A model generated the notes under the pieces. The model saw nothing but the letters and a program-made list of their open reading frames with translations, was not told the DNA's origin and ran no database searches. From contig QAXH01005950.1 in the NCBI GenBank assembly GCA_004335635.1, forward strand, positions 7,350-17,486: a DNA stretch of 10,137 bases, in the 5' to 3' direction. The first letter of the stretch is position 1, and the number at the start of each line of letters is the position of its first letter. Below, one piece after another: positions 8,037-10,137 of the stretch. Source of the DNA: Chloromonas sp. AAM2. Its lineage: Eukaryota > Chlorophyta > Chlorophyceae > Chlamydomonadales > Chlamydomonadaceae. A program made the translations under genes and the position numbers.

Positions 8037-8328
8037 GAGAGCGTATGGAAGGCTGGGAAGCTGTGACTCTGAGGTGGGCGCTTTTGAAAGCATAGCGCAA
8101 GCATCGGGTAGTCAGCGCGTCTACACGGGCTGCTGCTCCTTCTCGCCGTTGGCTGAGTACAGGCAGGCCTTGGTACTGCCATCTGCGCGCCTATTAGATT
8201 TCGTGCAAGCAACAGCATGGGCATCCAGCGGCTGGGGCAACCTTGCGGGGACAGAGCAAGTGCAGCAGACGCTGCAGGCAGATCCAGGTGTGACGATCTG
8301 CTCACGTCAAGCTGCTGCCGCGGCATGA
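7630..8328 (+). CDS. Uncertain long open frame overlapping the relic (232 codons), unrecognised
   Basis: A plus-strand frame opens with an ATG-proximal CSTENTAGCDERG and closes with a poly-Ala end (SRQAAAAA) before TGA. It overlaps the degenerate stretch in another frame and has a Cys/Arg/Ser-rich composition typical of non-coding frames. Its last third, FSPLAEYRQALVLPSARLLD onward, looks more protein-like and could be another exon of the same lost gene. I see no known motif. It is listed because of length and to mark the 8041-8328 segment; it may not be translated. Confidence 0.15.
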   Translation: MCSTENTAGCDERGGAFTGAFHERLPSGEDATHQLLLDMSTRRLRYFSCLASKLLCAPEAPACLQQAQPLTVLAKHLHSLEWRSLQHNMSCFTAKNRCPLPCCAFTSVKRSCAGRWARSRPWRLLQRLAACAPSNLRAYGRLGSCDSEVGAFESIAQASGSQRVYTGCCSFSPLAEYRQALVLPSARLLDFVQATAWASSGWGNLAGTEQVQQTLQADPGVTICSRQAAAAA

Positions 8329-8330
8329 CA

Positions 8331-8950
8331 GCCCTGCAAACGTTTTGAACAAGGTGCTTGGACACAGGCTTAGCACGGCCTGTGGCATGTGCGGTCGATC
8401 TGCCAAAAATGTTAGGTGCATGTGGCTGCACAGGAGCGTGTTACCTGGCACTTGTGAACCACATGGCAGTGCCAAGTATGTGCATGCTTGTTCATGTTGT
8501 CATGCACTTTGGGGCATCTTTCGAAAGTGCTTTCGAAAGTGGGCAAGCAATCTTGGGTCTCGTGTAGCAGCAGCAGAAAGCTGGCATGCTTAGTCATTCT
8601 CTGTGGGTGATCGTGTGCTTTCGTACAGTGATGGCAAGGTGGGCAAGAGCAATGGGAAGAGGCACAGGCAACAGACGTCCATGCAGTGGCTAGTAGGAAC
8701 ATGCAACGACCATGAAATCGAAACATGTGCTGCAAGTGGATGCAGCAGCGTGACATGACCACATTGCAAGGAGTGTGGAGTTTGCGTCTAGGCAGCAGAA
8801 GACGGCAAGGATGGCAGAGCTAGGCGAGAGTGGCGGGCAGTGCAGCCGGTAAGGAAAAATTCATGGGATGCAACAGGGCGAGGTGGGCCATCATTATGGT
8901 TGTGGCAAGCTGCAAGGTAGCTTGTCACAAAGCATGATACGCATCAGTGA
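8331..8950. other. Intergenic stretch without a supported gene
   Basis: Short open frames on both strands are Cys/His/Met-rich, lack motifs and overlap each other, as expected of GCATG-rich non-coding DNA. Apart from a 12-bp tandem duplication at 8519-8542 and a short TGGCACT/AGTGCCA hairpin at about 8450-8478, nothing stands out. Confidence 0.5.
8519..8542. repeat. 12-bp tandem duplication (TTTCGAAAGTG)
   Basis: TTTCGAAAGTGC at 8519-8530 is followed directly by TTTCGAAAGTGG at 8531-8542. Each copy contains the palindrome TTTCGAAA, so together they form a tandem pair of 8-bp palindromes. This could be paired protein-binding sites or a slippage product. No adjacent gene start is evident. Confidence 0.8.
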
Positions 8951-8988
8951 GATTCTCTCTATGTGTGTCTCTCTGTGTCTCTGTCCAG
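8950..8988 (+). repeat. TCTCTGTG-type low-complexity tract
   Basis: The plus strand carries a run of CTCT/TGTG units (GATTCTCTCTATGTGTGTCT, then CTCTGTGTCTCTGTCCAG). It ends in a sequence that looks like a polypyrimidine tract and 3' splice site (CTGTCCAG at 8981-8988). No convincing exon follows on the plus strand, so it is better read as a degenerate microsatellite. Confidence 0.55.
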
Positions 8989-9384
8989 CTCAATGTCAAA
9001 TGTAACAAGAAACATGGTCTGTCTGGCTGGGGGGAGTGGGGCCATACCATGCTTGGAAGGCTGCGGCTGCGGACCAGCTGCAGTACTTGGCTGACCTGCA
9101 TTCGTGGCACTAATGGCAGTGGCCAGTCCATGCACAGATGGCAGCGGCTGCAAAACCCACGTGATGCCGCTGATCAGCGGTCCAGCCAAGGCCAGGAGCA
9201 AGCAGGGGCCATAGGTGCGGTAGGAGATGGGGTAGATGCCACAGGTGTAGTAGTGGGCTGCACAAGGGCTGGTGTTGGGCATGCCACGCAAGTGGTTAGA
9301 GCAGTCATCCAGAGGAGGCTCTCTCCAGTGCAAAGCTTTACCCATGTGGCTGAGTGTACTGCGCTGCCAGCCCACGTGGTGGCG
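8959..9384 (-). CDS. Unrecognised minus-strand open frame with one hydrophobic segment
   Basis: The frame is open for about 141 codons between a TGA at 9385-9387 and the TAG at 8959-8961. It contains HYYTCGIYPISYRTYGPCLL followed by LALAGPLISGITWVLQPLPS, a plausible single membrane segment. After that come a Pro/Gln-rich stretch and the end VTFDIELDRDTERHT. The third codon positions are mostly G or C, as in the helicase exons. There is no upstream in-frame ATG except an internal one, and an overlapping plus-strand frame of similar length (8947-9483) exists, so one or both are chance. A GTTTTGCAG in the middle could be a splice acceptor. I recognise no family. Confidence 0.2.
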   Translation of the reverse strand, partial: RHHVGWQRSTLSHMGKALHWREPPLDDCSNHLRGMPNTSPCAAHYYTCGIYPISYRTYGPCLLLALAGPLISGITWVLQPLPSVHGLATAISATNAGQPSTAAGPQPQPSKHGMAPLPPARQTMFLVTFDIELDRDTERHT

Positions 9385-9532
9385 TCAACAGACAAGCTGT
9401 CGGAGAGAGGGCAGACAAAAGCCACCAAAATCACTACAAGCAGGTGGGAAAATGAAGCAGGGCCCCGTGGGCAGGGGATATAATGCACGAATTGGAGGCA
9501 GTGAAGAACTCAATAATCAATGTTGGTCTAAT

Positions 9533-9585
9533 CAATGAATGGAAGGCCCGGAATGATTACCAATGAATAGAAAGCCCGGAATGAT
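9533..9585. repeat. 25-bp direct repeat, period 28 bp
   Basis: Copies at 9533-9557 and 9561-9585 both begin CAATGAAT and end GCCCGGAATGAT, with two G-to-A differences between them. They are separated by TAC. A related ATCAATG lies just upstream (about 9516). This is a small minisatellite in intergenic DNA between the unrecognised frame and the H2B 3' end. Confidence 0.85.
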
Positions 9586-9990
9586 GGGCCTTGTGTACCC
9601 TGACCCGGGCGTCCACGTGTATGGGCATGTGTTGAATGAGAGGAGCTCTCAGTAGCCTGATGTGTTTCTCACATGCCTGCAGCTGCATGTCACAGTGTGC
9701 GCCATGCAGGTATCTGTGTGCAGTGCAGTGCCAGATACTGCAGGCTGGAGTGGAACGGGTTCAGCCTATCAGAACTCCGAGATTTGCTGGCTGTGCGCTA
9801 CTGGCCACCCATGCCTGCTGGCTAATCACAAAGCTTTCTGGAGTTCGCGAGTGGCCAGTGTCTGCACCTGTGGGCTGCAAAGAATAACCAGTGCCTCTGG
9901 CTGCCTGTGTCCTAGCTTTGGGCTGATACGTCGCATTGCTGTGTTCAATGCTGCTTGACAGCGCTCAACCAATTCGCACTAACCATTCGC
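9586..9990. other. Intergenic stretch downstream of histone H2B, no gene seen
   Basis: Both strands have only short, motif-free open frames. An imperfect hairpin is present at 9705-9742 (TGCAGGTATCTG and CAGATACTGCA with one bulged G and a 15-nt loop of CAGTG repeats). A short near-duplicate AATTCGCAC/CATTCGCAC lies at about 9971-9990. Confidence 0.5.
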
Positions 9991-10006
9991 ACGACACGTT
10001 GGTGGT

Positions 10007-10022
10007 GGTGTTCAGAAACACC
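10007..10022 (-). terminator. Histone mRNA 3' stem-loop of the H2B gene
   Basis: On the minus strand, 37 nt after the H2B stop codon, GGTGTT-TCTG-AACACC forms a perfect 6-bp stem with a 4-nt loop. It is preceded by AACAAACC and followed by ACCACC. This matches the architecture of replication-dependent histone 3' ends: a stem starting GG and ending CC, a tetraloop beginning with U, a CAAA-like upstream flank and an ACC-type downstream flank. Volvocine algal histone genes are known to end in such a conserved palindrome instead of a poly(A) signal. It would be bound by a stem-loop binding protein and set the mRNA end just downstream. Confidence 0.85.
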
Positions 10023-10042
10023 GGTTTGTTTATGGTTGTCCT

Positions 10043-10056
10043 CAGGTTTAAACCTG
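10043..10056. other. 14-bp perfect palindrome directly after the H2B stop codon
   Basis: CAGGTTTAAACCTG is its own reverse complement and starts only three bases after the H2B TAA (minus strand). It lies between the stop and the true histone stem-loop. As RNA it could form only a short stem with no proper loop, so it is more likely a binding site or coincidence than the processing signal. Confidence 0.7.
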
Positions 10057-10059
10057 TGT

Positions 10060-10137
10060 TTAGGCAGATGTGAACTTGGTGACAGCCTTGGTGCCCTCGG
10101 ACACGGCGTGCTTGGCCAGCTCTCCGGGCAGCACCAG
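10060..10137 (-). CDS. Histone H2B, C-terminal 25 residues (partial, runs off right edge)
   Basis: The minus-strand frame from the window edge to TAA at 10060-10062 reads LVLPGELAKHAVSEGTKAVT followed by KFTSA. This is the hallmark C-terminal helix of histone H2B (LPGELAKHAVSEGTKAVTK...). The Lys in AVTK is the position equivalent to the conserved H2B monoubiquitination site. H2B pairs with H2A in the nucleosome core. The remaining roughly 100 N-terminal residues lie beyond the window. The 3' stem-loop 37 nt downstream marks it as a replication-dependent copy. Codons are GC-rich and biased (CTG, GAG, GCC, AAG), as expected for a highly expressed gene. Confidence 0.97.
   Translation of the reverse strand: MVLPGELAKHAVSEGTKAVTKFTSA

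Noticed and set aside
7515..8093. Minus-strand 192-codon frame
   Set aside because: Cys/Arg/Ser-rich, motif-free, and opposite the more protein-like plus-strand relic; interpreted as a shadow.
8947..9483. Plus-strand 178-codon frame beginning in the CTCTGTG tract
   Set aside because: Starts in low-complexity sequence, is Gly/Gln/Arg-rich without motifs, and is less protein-like than the overlapping minus-strand frame.

Overview
This window looks like nuclear DNA from a green alga (Chlorophyta). The reasons are a spliceosomal gene with ten short GT-AG introns, a plant-like DEAD-box helicase sequence, a TGTAA poly(A) signal (the usual chlorophyte signal) downstream of it, and a histone H2B gene that ends in a histone-type 3' stem-loop. 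Base composition is mixed rather than strongly GC-rich, and much of the non-coding DNA is repetitive. I cannot name the genus.

Layout. 1-1751 has no gene I can support. It holds a 38-bp tandem array running off the left edge, a diverged direct-repeat pair (297-482), a striking 40-bp-arm foldback (621-710), and then the promoter and 5' leader of the helicase gene. 1752-5114 (+) is a complete 11-exon gene for a 430-aa UAP56/DDX39/Sub2-type DECD-box RNA helicase, the nuclear splicing and mRNA-export factor. Every exon joins in frame and all helicase motifs are present. One intron carries a 13-bp minisatellite, and a short insertion lies between motifs V and VI. 5115-5900 is 3' UTR and intergenic DNA.

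5904-7015 contains a MITE-like pair of inverted repeats and, on the minus strand, a Lys/Arg/Ser-rich (RS-like) open frame ending at 6650, probably the terminal exon of a nuclear protein or its remnant. 7015-8330 (+) is a mosaic of open stretches in different frames. A ~60-aa piece resembles viral or phage antirepressor-type domains. After it comes a degenerate coding-looking stretch interrupted by a stop codon. I read the block as gene relics, possibly partly of giant-virus origin, but this is uncertain.

8331-9990 is mostly intergenic, with short repeats and one unrecognised minus-strand open frame with a hydrophobic segment. The right edge (10060-10137, minus) holds the last 25 codons of histone H2B, followed by its 3' stem-loop at 10007-10022.

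The two certain genes converge: the helicase reads rightward and H2B leftward. They represent different mRNA-processing modes, spliced and polyadenylated versus stem-loop terminated. No complete new system is evident. The candidates for a second look are the antirepressor-like fragment, the broken coding relic, the long foldback and the RS-like exon.
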